Part shown: positions 12,720 through 25,029 of the stretch, one piece after another
Layout of the letters: every line of letters begins with the position of its first letter
Numbering within the stretch: the stretch's first letter is position 1
Assembly (NCBI GenBank): GCA_019614645.1
Contig: JABWDB010000019.1
Coordinates: 3,270,501 to 3,334,500 of the forward strand
Direction of reading: 5' to 3'
Length of the DNA stretch: 64,000 nt
Source of the DNA: Stratiolaelaps scimitus
Lineage: Eukaryota; Arthropoda; Arachnida; Mesostigmata; Laelapidae
The notes under the pieces: model-generated
Database searches by the model: none
Told to the model about the DNA's origin: nothing
The model's input: the letters and a program-made list of their open reading frames with translations, nothing else
Translations under genes and position numbers: made by a program

Positions 12720-14930
12720 AGCAAAATCGATACGGAGACTACGGGCAGCATAACACAACGCATCCGATTGGGATCCCCCGAGCAGGACGCGGCAAGGAGC
12801 CGCAGCGCCGGCACCAGCACGTAATGTCATCTGGACAAAACGCGATGAAAAATATCGACGCGACGAGTTATCGATGCGGTCGTGTGCGGTTCGTGGCCTG
12901 TCCAAGTACGTATATTGCTGCTATGATTATTATTAATATTATTATGATTATACGAAGTCGTCATAGAGCCACCAGCATGAACAGCGCTGTGGATCCAGTG
13001 TTGTCGTCGCAGTGGCTTCCGCCGCTGCTACTGCTGCTGCTGCAGTTGCTAACTGTCGTCCGACCATCGGTCTATCTCGGTTATGTGTCCCCTAGTAGTG
13101 TCGCGAGCCGCTGACCACAACTGCTCGGTCGGGGGTAATCGAACCGGTAGTGCTGTGACGGGCCAGGGAAGCGCTACGAACGGTGGCACTACCAGCGTAG
13201 CTATGTGGAGAGTCGGCTGATAGCGGCCGGGCTGACTGCTGACATATGGGCAATCCGTTGCTTTGAACGGGGATTATCACGAACACACGGAGGCGCCGCA
13301 GCCACGAAGAGAGCCTCGAAGACAACGCGTCGTCTTCGATTGATGAGGCAAATGAAGGCACAAAACGAGGCGTCGATGACGACCCGGACGGCGCGGCCAA
13401 GCGGGGGCGAGGTGCGCTGGCGGGGCACGAGAGACGTAGAACAAAAAACGGCGCCTTATTCGTGAGCCAATTGTTGCGTGAGTCCGGCGGACCGCGTTAC
13501 CTCGGTGTGATGTGACATGTCGGCATGAGGGCAACTCGATGTGGGGTGTCTACCAATCAGCGCGAGCCAATCTGCGGCAGAACGATGTGCAGGTAACCGC
13601 GCGCTATATCGCGAGAGCGAAGCACAATCGAGGGCAAGCAACACAAGCTGTTAGCACAAGCAGCTAACAGCCGAAGGGGCGGTGGCGGCGACGGCATATC
13701 GATCCGGGTGGACGCGTGAACGGATGGCTGGATGAATGAAAGCATTGGAACTGCTGCTGCCGCTGCCGAATGAGAACAAGAGCTGCGAAGAGGCTTTAAC
13801 TGCCAGTGGTAAGTTACGTTGAAGACAACAGCTGAACACAAGCGACAAAAATATAACGATATTGTTTTGTCTCCTCGTTTGCTCCCTGCCTCGGCCTCTT
13901 GTGTTGTAGTTCATCGCTCCTCTTCACCCCCGTGGAGGAAACACTTCACCGGACTACCAACAACGACAACGGCAACAATAGCAGCAGCAGCAGGGACTAC
14001 AGCAGCAGCAGCAGCTTCAGGCTCAGCTGAGCCCACTGTGTCAATCAGCTAAGTGTTATGAACGGTGAAACAGGAGAAAGAATAAGGCTTGCAAAGTGTG
14101 ATGACATGAAGACGTGTGGCGATAGAGTATGGGGGAAACTTATTCGCTTTGAGGAGAATAGGAGACGACCGTCGTAGGGATGAACACGGTGCTAGATAGC
14201 TGATTGGGGGCAGAGATAGATGGCAGGCTAGACATCGACTTCGGCTGCGGCCGCCAACAGCAGCCACCAACAGCGGCAGTATGAGCTACCAGCGATCGGA
14301 GGCATAATTTTATAGAATGCTGCAGATGACGAACTACTGCAGCAGCAGCAGCAGCAGCAGCAAACTCGCGGTTCGGTAGCTAGAGACGCGGTCAACAGCC
14401 AACGTCTACGGCGAATCGCTCCGGTGTTGCTCCTAGTGTGGCGGCGGCGGCGACGGCACCTAAACTGTAAACGAACTATTTGTGTAGTATCGAGCTCGAA
14501 CCAGCTCAGCCAACGTCATACAGATGTCCCCATCATCGTGGCAGCCACCGGCGACCTCGTCGGTGCTGCTCGACCGGGTCGGTCCGCCACCCCGCCAGAG
14601 CAGAAGCTGTCAAGTCGGCGAGACAAGCTAGGTCCCATAGTTGTGCGCTTCCATTTGTCGCCCGTATTGTACTTGCTATGTCTACGGCTGCTGCTATTGC
14701 TGTGATGAGCTGCGCTTCGGCAGCGACAACAGCGACAGCATCATGCGGAAACACATGGAATTGAACAACAAGGGCGGGGGAGAAGAGCTGAACACACAGG
14801 GTGACAGGCAGCTGCTATGGGGCGAGCTGAACACACGGGATGGGACAGGGAGCGGACGGAGATTGGAAAGGTCAAAGAAAAAAGACAGTCGTAACGGGTC
14901 ATCATATACAACAGCAACAACTGCTACTGC
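12720..14930. other. GC-rich, triplet-repeat-rich region, no firm gene
   Basis: High GC with CAG/CTG/GCA repeats gives open frames in several registers at once. One plus-strand frame around 13267-13510 has protein-like acidic and basic segments (ESLEDNASSSIDEAN) but lacks a convincing acceptor. A (CAG)n lies at 14337-14361. The region could be a promoter or 5' UTR of a gene not resolved here. Confidence 0.35.
14337..14361. repeat. (CAG)n microsatellite
   Basis: About eight uninterrupted triplets. Confidence 0.85.
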
Positions 14931-14934
14931 CGAA

Positions 14935-14976
<42 letters not shown>

Positions 14977-14991
14977 TATGTATATATGTAT
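14935..14991. repeat. (TA)n microsatellite
   Basis: About 55 bp of TA repeats with GTA interruptions. Confidence 0.9.
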
Positions 14992-15234
14992 ATCGTCAGC
15001 GCGAGCGATGCAGTTATCGTTGTTGTGGTTTGGCGGCGGCGGCGTTGGAGCGCCACATGATGGGAAAGATCTATAAATATAATCGATTGGATGCAGTGAC
15101 TCCAGGTTTCAGTCAGATTGCTCGAGTGAGAACAGCTCCGTGGGATATGGTCGTAACCTAGATCTATTTTACAGATAATAGATCTCAGGATACCAATATG
15201 AACTAATATACAATTTCAACGTTCTATTGTGAAC

Positions 15235-15350
15235 TTTTCTTTAGAGGAAGAAATCTTCTTGACCACCAATGCAGGGGGGTTGACGTGGATGACAAAACGC
15301 CTCTACCAGATAAAACCACTGTCCGCTGATAAGGGTCCTCCCCTTATCAT
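15235..15350. repeat. dispersed repeat family C, copy 1
   Basis: TTTAGAGGAAGAAATCTTCTTG, then CCAATGCAGG, a TTGACGTGGATGACAAAACG block and a CTGTCCGCTGA block. The same order of blocks recurs at 52715-52850, and the leading block recurs at 57701-57738. Class unknown. Confidence 0.5.
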
Positions 15351-15625
15351 TCGCTTTCCATTGTGGACTGGTGGGCAGACAAGGTCCTTATGGATTCGCT
15401 ACTGACGTGTGCAGCTTCCCGAAGACGACAACGACGTGAGATCGATTGGAAGTCGTATCACTCAACGTCGACATTTTACTCAGTGCGCAAAATAAAACAG
15501 AGCAGCTTGTCCTTCGATGTCGTACGTCGATATAGTGTGTAAAATTATTTTCTATTTAAAAACATGTATATATATATATGTGTGTGTATATATATAGTAC
15601 AATATAATATCCTTCACCTTGCATA

Positions 15626-15628
<3 letters not shown>

Positions 15629-15665
<37 letters not shown>
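15629..15665. repeat. (TA)n microsatellite
   Basis: About 36 bp of TA repeat. Confidence 0.9.
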
Positions 15666-15667
<2 letters not shown>

Positions 15668-15669
15668 AT

Positions 15670-17330
15670 GTAAAAGACAAATATTTAACCATGGTATGAT
15701 CGAGAAGTGATGTTCATCACTTGGGAAAAAATGGGAGAACTCTGCAGCTGGCTTGATTAGCTCCTCCTTTGGACGAAGCTAATCCATTTCGCTTGGGGCG
15801 CCAGCCCAAAATAGAAAATTGAAGACCTGACTGGCTGACGACTAAAGTCGAACGTGCAATGTAGTAAGGTGATTTGTGATAGCCCCGGGGGCGGGCTCCG
15901 ACTTTGACCCTATCCTTGAGATTGCTTAGGTTCATTGTTATAATCGTGTGATATCGTTCCAATTTACTAAAGAAGAAAAAGCAAACAGATGATGGGTTAA
16001 GCTCCACTGGGCAGCTGTCTCAGTCAGATTTGAATGTATATATATTATATATATATATAATAATTCGCGTTCATATTTTCGTTAACTAATTAATTACTTA
16101 CAGGACTCTCAATCGAGTTATTGTTATCGTCATTGTTATGTGTACTAACAGTAGTGGTACTGCGCCACTTGATAAAAAGGATGAACATCCTGTATTTCAG
16201 ATACATTAGGAACAATCGCCCTAACAGAGACTAGGCAAAATTTGCGCCTAACTTTGCCTAATTCTAATTTATCTGATATAGCTTCCACACGCCGCTGTAT
16301 AATAACAAGAATAGCAGTGTCCAACTTCTCTCTACGTTCTTGCCAGCGTGTCACTGGCGTTGTACAGTGCAACAGTCAGAATGCATTTGTATAAAAATGC
16401 ATAGTCACATCAATTAAATTAATGGCTAAACATAGCTCTAATATTTATCTGGCTGGGACAATGCGACTGGTCGAAAATAGACGCTGATATTGTGTAGATT
16501 TCATTTTAGACTAAATCGTCATCTGGGCCAGCTATCGACGTTGCCTGATTGAATGCAGACTTGACCACCCAGATGGATATTCGTTCCTTTTGAGCGGTTT
16601 GTCTCGTCTCCCTGGTCTATCGCAGCTTCGAATGCGTGCTCTGAAATCATGAGCCTTGTCCAAACAATCTTTATCGCTTAGTTAAACCGCCTACGAAATA
16701 GATACCCCTGTAAGGGATTTCGGCTGAGATCAGGCAGGCTGTGCTGATTTCAGCTCGTTCGGAGCTAACTGAATCGGTAATGAATCGTTGAACGTATACG
16801 ACGTCGAGACTAGTTAATGGGGTTAATAATTACAATGCAATCGTTGAGCGGGCAGCTCTAAAATTAATTCTGACTGCATTAAATTTTTGTTGATTATGTA
16901 ATTATTACGCAATTTCTTGAGCATCCACCAAACCAATCGTTAGCTTTTGGCTTATATAGCAACAAAGGTTACAATCTAACCAACATCATTAATCAAACCG
17001 CGAAAAACTATATATACATATAAATAAATATATATATATATATATATATATGACGGCAGAGACCTTCGGCCCCTCCGCCGACGCCGTAACTCTCCTCTAG
17101 TTTTTAAAGATTTTAAATGTTGGTGTTAATGTTTAAAAAGCACTTTCCTTGGCCATTATATGAGCAGCATCGGCGGGGGTGGCCTTCAGTTTTGGCCACA
17201 TTTTGATTTACGGACATGCGGACAGATAAATAACACAGTGTTTCTCATCATCTCGACATACGGTCGTCGTAATCTCGGAAACGATCGTCTTTAGGTGATT
17301 TTGTTCAGCTTAACAAGACGTATCAATTCT
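15670..17330. other. AT-rich unassigned sequence
   Basis: No gene supported; TA tracts near 16040 and 17012-17052. Confidence 0.45.
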
Positions 17331-17332
17331 GC

Positions 17333-17410
17333 TTTTTTCGAGCTGACCCTCAGCTGTTCCCCTATCTGACAGGCCTCAGCTCTTAACCTTTAGGTATTAC
17401 TATGAGGAGG
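17333..17410 (-). mobile_element. dispersed retroposon, family A copy 1
   Basis: Read on the minus strand it ends AGCTGAGGGTCAGCTCGAAAA. Near-identical units lie at 22492-22613 (two), 32843-32968, 48893-49015 and 53190-53250. The short A tail and dispersed positions suggest a retroposed element. The 3' end forms a 6-bp stem (AGCTGA/TCAGCT) with a 3-nt loop. Confidence 0.7.
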
Positions 17411-17414
17411 AAGA

Positions 17415-20400
17415 CGTATCAACCATTACACCAATTCAAAATTATTCAGTTCGTCAAAATACGTACTTCTGACAAAAAAAAAACGCCTCTACATAGATCA
17501 AAATGTTAAGAAATTTGAGAAAAAAACAGCCAAATTTTAGGGGGTGGAAAATATGATCTCAGCCACTCATACAACGTTTGCAAATCGAAGCCACGCGTCG
17601 ATATATCGAACATTGTCGAAAATATATCGAATACTGTAAATCCTATAATAAAATGAATTCCCATACCTGTCACCTATACACGTATACACGCCACAATCGG
17701 TATACATGTATGAAGTAGGTGTGGCACTCATTGAACAACAGGTTCTACAGGTCAACAACAACAACAAATCTCTAGGAACAAAACCGTTTTTCTAAGACAG
17801 GAGACATACTATCTGAATATATCAATGAATTTCGTACTAACCAATGACGCCAAATGAAGGCTCACATCCAGGGCATCCAGGTGCTACCGTCGTCATGGTT
17901 GCCCCGGACGGGGGGAATCCTTATACCCACCATATATTATCCATTCCTTTATATACCTTTACCTTTTATGTGAGTCGTTAAATTCGCGTGTTGCGGACAG
18001 GTGACGGATTCGGCGTATTGCATCTATTTGCTCTCTTTTCGCTTTGATTTCCTTGCTGACATTTTTGCTGACGTTTTTTCCCCGATCTCTTACGCTTGAA
18101 GTTATAGCGCTGTTACCAGCTGTACTCGGCGGCAACTGCCGTTGCAACAATCGGTATCGTGTCGAAACGAACGTCACAGAGTAACTAGCTAAGGGTAATG
18201 CATCAATACGTAATATCTCCGAGGCGTAAATCGCTCATCGAACGATGATCCTCTGCTCGCGTTTCGATGGGCCAGCCATTGTGACCAGCGAATCGTATTT
18301 GGAATCCCAGCGACGTAGATCATACGACCAAAGACGATAATCACCACACAGTAACAGCAGCAGCAACAACAACAAGCGCACACGATTCTCACCTCATTCG
18401 TTTCGTCCATGACACACAATGTGAGCGTTTGATCCTCATGTTACATAGGATCGCAATCGAGCAATTGCCCCGTTCGCCGACAGCATCTCGTCGCGTCTAT
18501 CTGAGGTGATCAGCTTCGTGAAGTCGGCTTCGGCTTATTGTAGCCAACGCTGCGTTCGTATACACGCATAGGGCCGCAGCTATACTGCAGCTTCCACACG
18601 AGATACCAGTGGCTATCAGACCGAACGGCTCCAGCCGTTCGGAGATATAAAGCCTCGCTGAGCTCCGTGCTGCCGAGTTGACGCGGCGTTGCGGCTGCCT
18701 TTGTGACGCTGCTCGTGCTGGTTGGCGGGAAGCGCGCGCGCGCGCAGAGACGTCAATCGAACCCTTACGAGCGATTGAGGAAGCGCAACGGGCTGTGCGC
18801 CAAACGTGCAAAGACCGTGCTTAGTGTAAAGATTGCCAACTAACGTAACGCCGAAATGGATTTTTTTCCTCGACGCTTTGCCCGGCGAACGAATCGAATT
18901 GAAGGGCAAACAGGTTCTCAGTGTGTACTTAGTGCGATGGCAGACAGCCAGACTTTGAAGCTCTGGCCAACGCGATAACAATGAATGAATGACAATTTGT
19001 ATTCGATGCGTCCAGATTTAGGTCAGGATTTTAACGTATTTCGACAATTTTCGCCAATTCGCGCAAAAACAAACAAGCAGAAGCTGGTCGACGGCCGTAC
19101 TCTTAGTGTGCTCTTCCATTCCACCAGAGGAAAGATGTTCTCTGTCTACCGTGTTCGACGTTGAGCAGCCAGTGAAATTGTTATTATTGTTATTATTATT
19201 GTTGTACGTTCATTCAGTGTGTAATCCTGTATTATTCAATTCCTATTTTTTATTTCTATTTGTAACAATTTGTTGTGTTTTATGCGCGGAGAAGGATCAA
19301 AATCCCCGAAATACTAAACCTCAATTAAATATTAGAGTGCCTACTGAAGTGTTTCCAGAATATCGCAGGATTTCGAGCTATGTATATGATGTGGATAAAA
19401 TAAATATAATATGGGGCAACCTCCTAAATTACCACTATCGCAGTTATTGTTATTATTATTATGATTATTATATACAACTTTAAACATACAATAATTTCGT
19501 CTTCCGCTGATTCACAGAGTACACAACTACCTCCAGGTGCAAATAGCTAATATCAAGAAGGTCTCCAGTCAGCTGTTACGTTATCCAACTCCAGCCTGCT
19601 GTTTTTGTGGTTGTCAACCCCAGTTTTTCGCTAACGGCACACTCAATAGAAAAACTTATAAAAAATATTCTGTTACAACTCAGCCTCGCTGCCCGCAATC
19701 ATGTGGCTGTCACCACGCAATGAACCGCCGCTTCGAAGCATCTACAAGTCAACCTGCAGCACTCCATGCGACCGGTGACCATCTGACCCACGGCACGTGT
19801 TATTCGTCCATCCATTGATTGCCTTTCAGAGCTAAGTGTGTTGGTCTGTAACTTGCAGTATGTGCGGAAGTGTCCATTTCAGCATCGTCGGGAGGCTGGA
19901 CTGGGATAGCCACGTTGGACATCCTTGACTGTTTACTGGTCGGGTCGCCACAGCTTGAAGGTTCGCTCGCTCGTAATTGTCCGGAAGTTAATTACACGAG
20001 GGTCTGTCTCAGTGATCGAATTCGGAACCATTTCACCGCTGCTATATAAGAGCGCTAGCCGTACGGTGATGCCACACCGGGGTTGGCCGCTCAGTTCGAC
20101 AGAGAATTGAACAGCATTGATCATGCCGGCCCAACCCATGTTCTGGTCTCGCTTTTGTAGCAAGTATATCACTTTCGTACGAACGTCGTCAAGCCTGACC
20201 TTGACCACTCGATGATCTCAGACAAGTCCTGTCAATTCCAAACCAGTTCCATGGGGACGAGCCTGAGTCCTTCCTGACTCAGATTCCATGACGACAACCA
20301 CAGAGCCCTCGGGTCTCAGCATCTCAATCCGGTGCAAGAGGTCTTGGTCTCCCTCGAAGAGTCTACCGGTCTACCCATAACGATCGCGTTCCCGACATCG

Positions 20401-20740
20401 CTTCCCTGCCTACGTTGCTCCCTTGTACTGACAACCCACAATTGGTCCACTACATTTGAAAGAAACGCCATGTAGTCATGGTTCGGTACTAAGGGATGAT
20501 TCGCAGTGATCGTTGCTGTGATCAAACTATCGCTCGCCTATCGTCGAACCCTGATTAATCAAAGCGACAGCAAGTACCACTTCGGTGCTGGTGCTGCTGG
20601 TAATGAAAGATCGAATCACAAAATACAATACCTATTGCGTCCAACATTGCAGCTCAAGGAGGTCTTCTCGTTTTTTCATCCGTTGAAAGCTCTTCGAACG
20701 CTCTCCTGCTGTTTTTATCCGAACCCAATATATATATATA
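17415..20740. other. unassigned sequence
   Basis: No gene supported. A GC-rich patch at 18500-18980 has a CG run near 18738 and a perfect 10-bp hairpin at 18621-18642. A TTA-triplet patch lies at 19180-19205. Confidence 0.45.
18621..18642. repeat. perfect 10-bp hairpin, 2-nt loop
   Basis: CCGAACGGCT and AGCCGTTCGG are separated by CC. No T run follows on either strand, so it does not look like a terminator. Role unknown. Confidence 0.6.
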
Positions 20741-20928
20741 TATAAACAATGTACATGCGTGACGACGTACAACTATCTGCGCTGGTGTTATCGCACGTTT
20801 TCCGGCTGGTGTGTCTACGTCTGCCTATCGTCTTAATCAAATTATGTCGATAGATAATAGCTATAACAACTACACTACTGCAGTCGTACAGCAGGGAGAT
20901 TCACGCGTATCGCGAGAGTGGGAACTAG

Positions 20929-21163
20929 CTGGTAGCCAGGAGAGAGAGAGAGAGAGAGAGGGGAACGAGAAAGTACGGTTCCTCTGGAACCGATGGAAGA
21001 ACGTGGTGGAACCCCGGAGGGAACACTTCCAGCCCGGACATTTACCGAGGCCAACAGACGGAGACACTGGAAAGGCTGCGAAGAGAACGATGTTTGTACA
21101 GCGCAAACACGCCGGCGCCGCCAGAAGCAGCGGCAGAAGGCATTGGAGAAAATATTTCGTCAG
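20929..21163 (+). CDS. candidate coding exon, unknown protein
   Basis: A frame open from 20929 runs through a (GA)n tract and about 65 further codons into a strong donor, TCA|GTGAGA, at 21164. It includes YRGQQTETLERLRRER and NTPAPPEAAAEGIGENISS, which have protein-like composition. No ATG or convincing acceptor was found. Overlapping frames on both strands are also open, so support is weak. Confidence 0.2.
20939..20963. repeat. (GA)n microsatellite
   Basis: About 24 bp of GA repeat, inside the candidate exon above. Confidence 0.9.
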
Positions 21164-21422
21164 TGAGAGAGATTTACAAATGTAGACGTGCTCACCCCGT
21201 CGAGTGAGCCTCGCAGCAAAGCGGGAACAGCAGCGGCGGCGATAGCAGCAGTTGTAGCCGTAGCAGCAGTAAAGACCAAGAAGAAGAAGAGCTAACAACG
21301 GAAGAGACAAGCGATGGATAAGGTGACGACCATGCGTTCGTTGCCTGGTAGATATAAATTTAGTTGGCGGCTGACTGCCTAGCGATATCAGATTGGCCTA
21401 GGGAATCGGTCTAATGACAGCG

Positions 21423-21423
21423 G

Positions 21424-21462
<39 letters not shown>
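21423..21462. repeat. (GA)n microsatellite
   Basis: About 40 bp of GA repeat with one AA interruption. Confidence 0.9.
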
Positions 21463-21467
<5 letters not shown>

Positions 21468-21645
21468 TGAGAAAATGTGCTTTTTTTTAGTAAATAAATG
21501 CTGTTGGTCGGCACAGAAGGAGTGATACAGAACACAACGTAGATACGCAAGTAACAAAAACCTGTTACATATATATAGATATATATATCTGTTGGCAATT
21601 GCATGGGTGTCCCATGCATATATCAATAATAGTGTTGGGTATAGA

Positions 21646-21755
21646 TTGGGTTCTGTCCCCACCGTTGCGAGCATTTAGGGGTCCGTCTCATGAAGAAGCA
21701 CAAAAGCAATACTATGGACTGTGTAAATGCTGGCTGAGAGTCACTCCGAAATAAA
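21646..21755 (+). mobile_element. SINE copy (family B)
   Basis: Starts TGGGTTCTGTCCCCACCG (decayed B box), then a GGTCCGTCTCATGAAG block, and ends GCTGGCTGAGAGTCACTCC with GAAA. Order and spacing match the copies at 38620, 46145 and 61140. Confidence 0.65.
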
Positions 21756-22271
21756 TCGACTGGTATCGGGACAGGCCTCTGTCGTGTCGCAAGTTTGATT
21801 CCTGGCGTGGCGTCAGATTGATGTGGATTTTTCCTCTGGATATTTCCCATAGTAAACGTTGTTTTCGTGCGATTGTAAGCAACGATTGCCGCTCGCCAAG
21901 AATGCCTTCCCCTTACTGGACGTTTGCTCTTTGCTGTTTGAATACGCATGGATGTCTAAATGCGTATTTACAGAAAAAATCAGGCAAACATTGAGATTGT
22001 GGCGACTCTTGTGCGGCCATAGCATAGCACGGGGACTAAGCAATGTTGCTGGCAGTGCATCACGTATTTTAGATGGCTCAAACTGCATGTTCTCTTGAGC
22101 AGAGCCTATTAATCGGGTAATCAGTTGAGAGGACACACAGAAATGCAGTACCCCTCCGGAAGGAGTGGCCAGTTTCATCGTCAAGGACCAGGAAATGGCG
22201 GCAAGCAGGAGGGTGGCACCTTGAGAATAGCCTATAACACTTAATAAACAATGACATTAATTACACCTTCA

Positions 22272-22395
22272 GTGGGTTGCTTAGATGGCTAAGCAGTTTG
22301 TGGCTGTAAATAGTCGCAGCCCGCAGGTTCGAGTCCCGTCACGTGATCATAAAAAATTGCTCTTTTTTTAATAAACCAATGAAACCTTTAAAAGA
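22272..22395 (+). mobile_element. tRNA-derived SINE (family D), best-preserved head
   Basis: An A-box-like TGGCTAAGCAG at 22286-22296 and a B box GGTTCGAGTCC at 22326-22336 have tRNA-like spacing. The tail contains AATAAACCAATGAAACC, matching the minus-strand copy at 4063-4165. The RNA polymerase III promoter elements are visible, but there is no acceptor stem, so it is a SINE rather than a tRNA gene. Confidence 0.7.
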
Positions 22396-22491
22396 TCATT
22401 ATGCTGTTCGTTTGCTCAGTAGATTTTGTTTCCTTTACCAGCGGCCATGACACGTTTAGCTGGACTTTCAACTAATATAATAGTTTCACAG

Positions 22492-22613
22492 TTTTTCGAG
22501 CTGACGCTCAGCTGTTCCCCTATCTGACAGGCCTCAGCTCTTAACTTTTTTTTTTGTTTTTTCCAGCTGACCCTCAGCTGTTCCCCCATGCGACAGGCCT
22601 CAGCTCTTAACCT
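22492..22613 (-). mobile_element. family A retroposon, two tandem copies
   Basis: Two units, about 22492-22546 and 22557-22613, are joined by a T-rich stretch. Each carries the GAGCTGA...TCAGCTC core in full or nearly so. In the first, the 3' loop has changed (GCG instead of GGG) while the stem is kept. Confidence 0.65.
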
Positions 22614-22619
22614 TAAATA

Positions 22620-24730
22620 ATATTATAGTTATACTATTAGAACTAATATGATATATTATAGTTATATCTGGCCTCTACGACTGCTCTCGTTGGCCTCTTC
22701 GCAGAATAATAATATATCGTTAATATATCTCATAGATGCCTGTTCACGTTATCTGTCCCCATACATGGGGCTATACGAGACTATATCCTATATAAGGCCA
22801 CCTGATGGCATACGTGTCTTTAATTTAATTTCTGTGTCGGTGATGTCGTTAGCGATTAGTTGTTCGCCCGGGCTCCTGTAATTTTTGCTCAAGTGACGAT
22901 TGGCTGCGCGCACAGGAACTGCACGAATAATCTTGTAATTATCAGGTTGCACGGATTAAGCCTTCTCCAGGCTTCCTTGACTAAAGCCTAATTGCCGCGT
23001 TTCGATGTGTTACGCCAATGCCTTAATCTTGTGCAAGAGGACAAACTGGTTTATTTCGGGGCAGCGACATTATATGTGACGAGGCTGATCGAAGCTCCTA
23101 CCTTAACGGCTCAACGATAAAGCTTCGTCGCAAGCTCGTGACATTCCACTATTCCAAAAAGTAATGACGACGACCTCTCAGCCGATTGCATTTCAGATTT
23201 TCGCAACGATAAACTGTATAACGGTTATATTACCCTATGTACGAAGTTGATGCAGCGGTATCCAGAGGAAATCTCGCTGGGCCGATTCATCATCAGCTGA
23301 CATTCAAAGAATATCCTCAACGTGAGGGGGTTCAAGAATAAATGTGAGAAAATAAACAGACCCTAGGAAAAAGCTGTTCGATATACAGTGATAGACCGTT
23401 TTCGTGTTTCTTCCTTTTGTATTATCGAAATCTAGATAAGATCCTTCTAACATCTTGCATGTACAGGATGATATAGCATATGAAATTAACGAAGTCACTG
23501 TTCAAATTTGCATCGTGTTCACCAGCTTGGCATCTGTGAGACAGCATACATTTGACCTCGGATAGGTGAGTTCCCCTTAGGTGAGCGAAAGATACCTATA
23601 TATATATATAATATTATACATAGTGAATAATGTTGAGCTATCGAATGGCCTTCGTTGCATGATCAACGATATGGACGTTACAAATCTCGTCGGCCGACAC
23701 TAAGCGGTAGCTGAACACATCTATTAACTGTACCCTTTCCGGAGGCCAGAAGCCTAAGCGGTCATCATGTGCATCGGGGACGCATCCAATTCGACTAGAA
23801 TGGCCCATATGAATAGCGGACTTGATCAACGAGAGCATTCAAGTCTATTTAATACAAGTGATCTTTTAAACGTCTCGGATGTGATAGCACAACGCACGCA
23901 ATCGCGTAATTCACATACCCGTACGCGCATCCATAAGTAAACTGATTTCAGCCTGCGATACTGTACGATATAAAAGCTAACTGAATCCATATCAAAGCTT
24001 TCGACACCATTCAGACTGATTTAGAATTGGGAAATTACTGATTGATTGAGAACATACGAAAATTAACGATTGCGAATTAAAGGACCTTCATTAACCAGCA
24101 CACTATAAGTGGCTCTTAGGCGTTTGAGCTTGGAGGACGCCAAATATCAAATGGGAGGGGAGGCTTCTAATAAACTGATCACGGGGGCTGCCACACATTT
24201 ATTATCCCGTTCGAGAGGTTCACATGTTCCTATATTTTGCCTTGAACAGCGGACGACTTTACCACATAGATAGCTCTCGTCCATCAATCCTCTGATGACT
24301 CTAACCCTCTGCCCTTCATATAAATGAATAACGTTGGTGCTTGCAAAATTATTCCTTCCTTCTAGAAAAGATCGCCCTTGTATTCAAGTAACAGTCTGAT
24401 CGTCGAAACCTGATTAGTCGATTGAACGTGACAAGTGACGATAATGTCGACGATTCGTCGCAATTTTACACGTAATTGGATAGCTGAGCCTAATTATTAA
24501 ACATGATCTGGCGGTGCTACGGCGTCACTAATTCAACGCCACCAAGAGCAGAACGACAGTTGACCACTGATGTCTAATTTGATACAACATTCGAGGTGTG
24601 CGCGATGTATGCATAAATCAATCAGTCAATTCAAACGCAGGATCGACGACGGTGTTACACCATCGATTAGATCGATGTTAATAGTACACCGGTACAGCTT
24701 ATGGATCAGGGGTGTTTAGCAGGCCGCGAA
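22620..24730. other. AT-rich unassigned sequence
   Basis: Nothing beyond short TA tracts was seen. Confidence 0.45.
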
Positions 24731-24778
24731 TCTACCGCCGTATGCGAGAATAGCGAAGATTAACAATCAACCTTTTAC

Positions 24779-24970
24779 TGGGGTGCCACCAGTGATCAGC
24801 CGCCGGTTGGCATACACGGTTACGCAGGCGCTGTCTGCTTGCGGCCGGCGGCCAAATAATGTATTGGCCCGGCCGTGATGCCGACGGGTAATTACCACCC
24901 ATTGGGCGCGAATGGAAACGGCGCTGGTAGGCACTGTTGGGCGAGATCTGCGCTGGTGGAAGCAGCAGCA
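24779..24970 (-). CDS. candidate coding exon in a GC-rich island
   Basis: A roughly 200-bp GC-rich island in AT-rich surroundings is open on the minus strand and reaches a donor, CCCCA|GTAAAA, at 24778. Upstream there are acceptor-like sites ending TTCCACCAG and GCGCAG. One frame has many GC-ending codons and reads SPNSAYQRRFHSRPMG and ASRPGQYIIWPP, a low-complexity Pro/Arg-rich style. A second frame is also open. No family recognised. Confidence 0.2.
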
Positions 24971-25029
24971 TGTTGAAAGGTGCCACGCCATAGACATGAC
25001 GCCACCGAAAGTGGTGCAGAACCACTGCT

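Noticed and set aside
18621..18642. Hairpin as a transcription terminator
   Set aside because: No T run follows, and intrinsic terminators are not expected in a eukaryotic nuclear genome.
20870..21310. 146-codon minus-strand frame with Leu/Ser/Cys runs
   Set aside because: Driven by (GA)n and CAG repeats read in antisense.
22272..22395. Possible tRNA gene (A and B boxes)
   Set aside because: No acceptor-stem pairing or anticodon arm of correct geometry, and an AATAAACC tail shared with other copies: a SINE.
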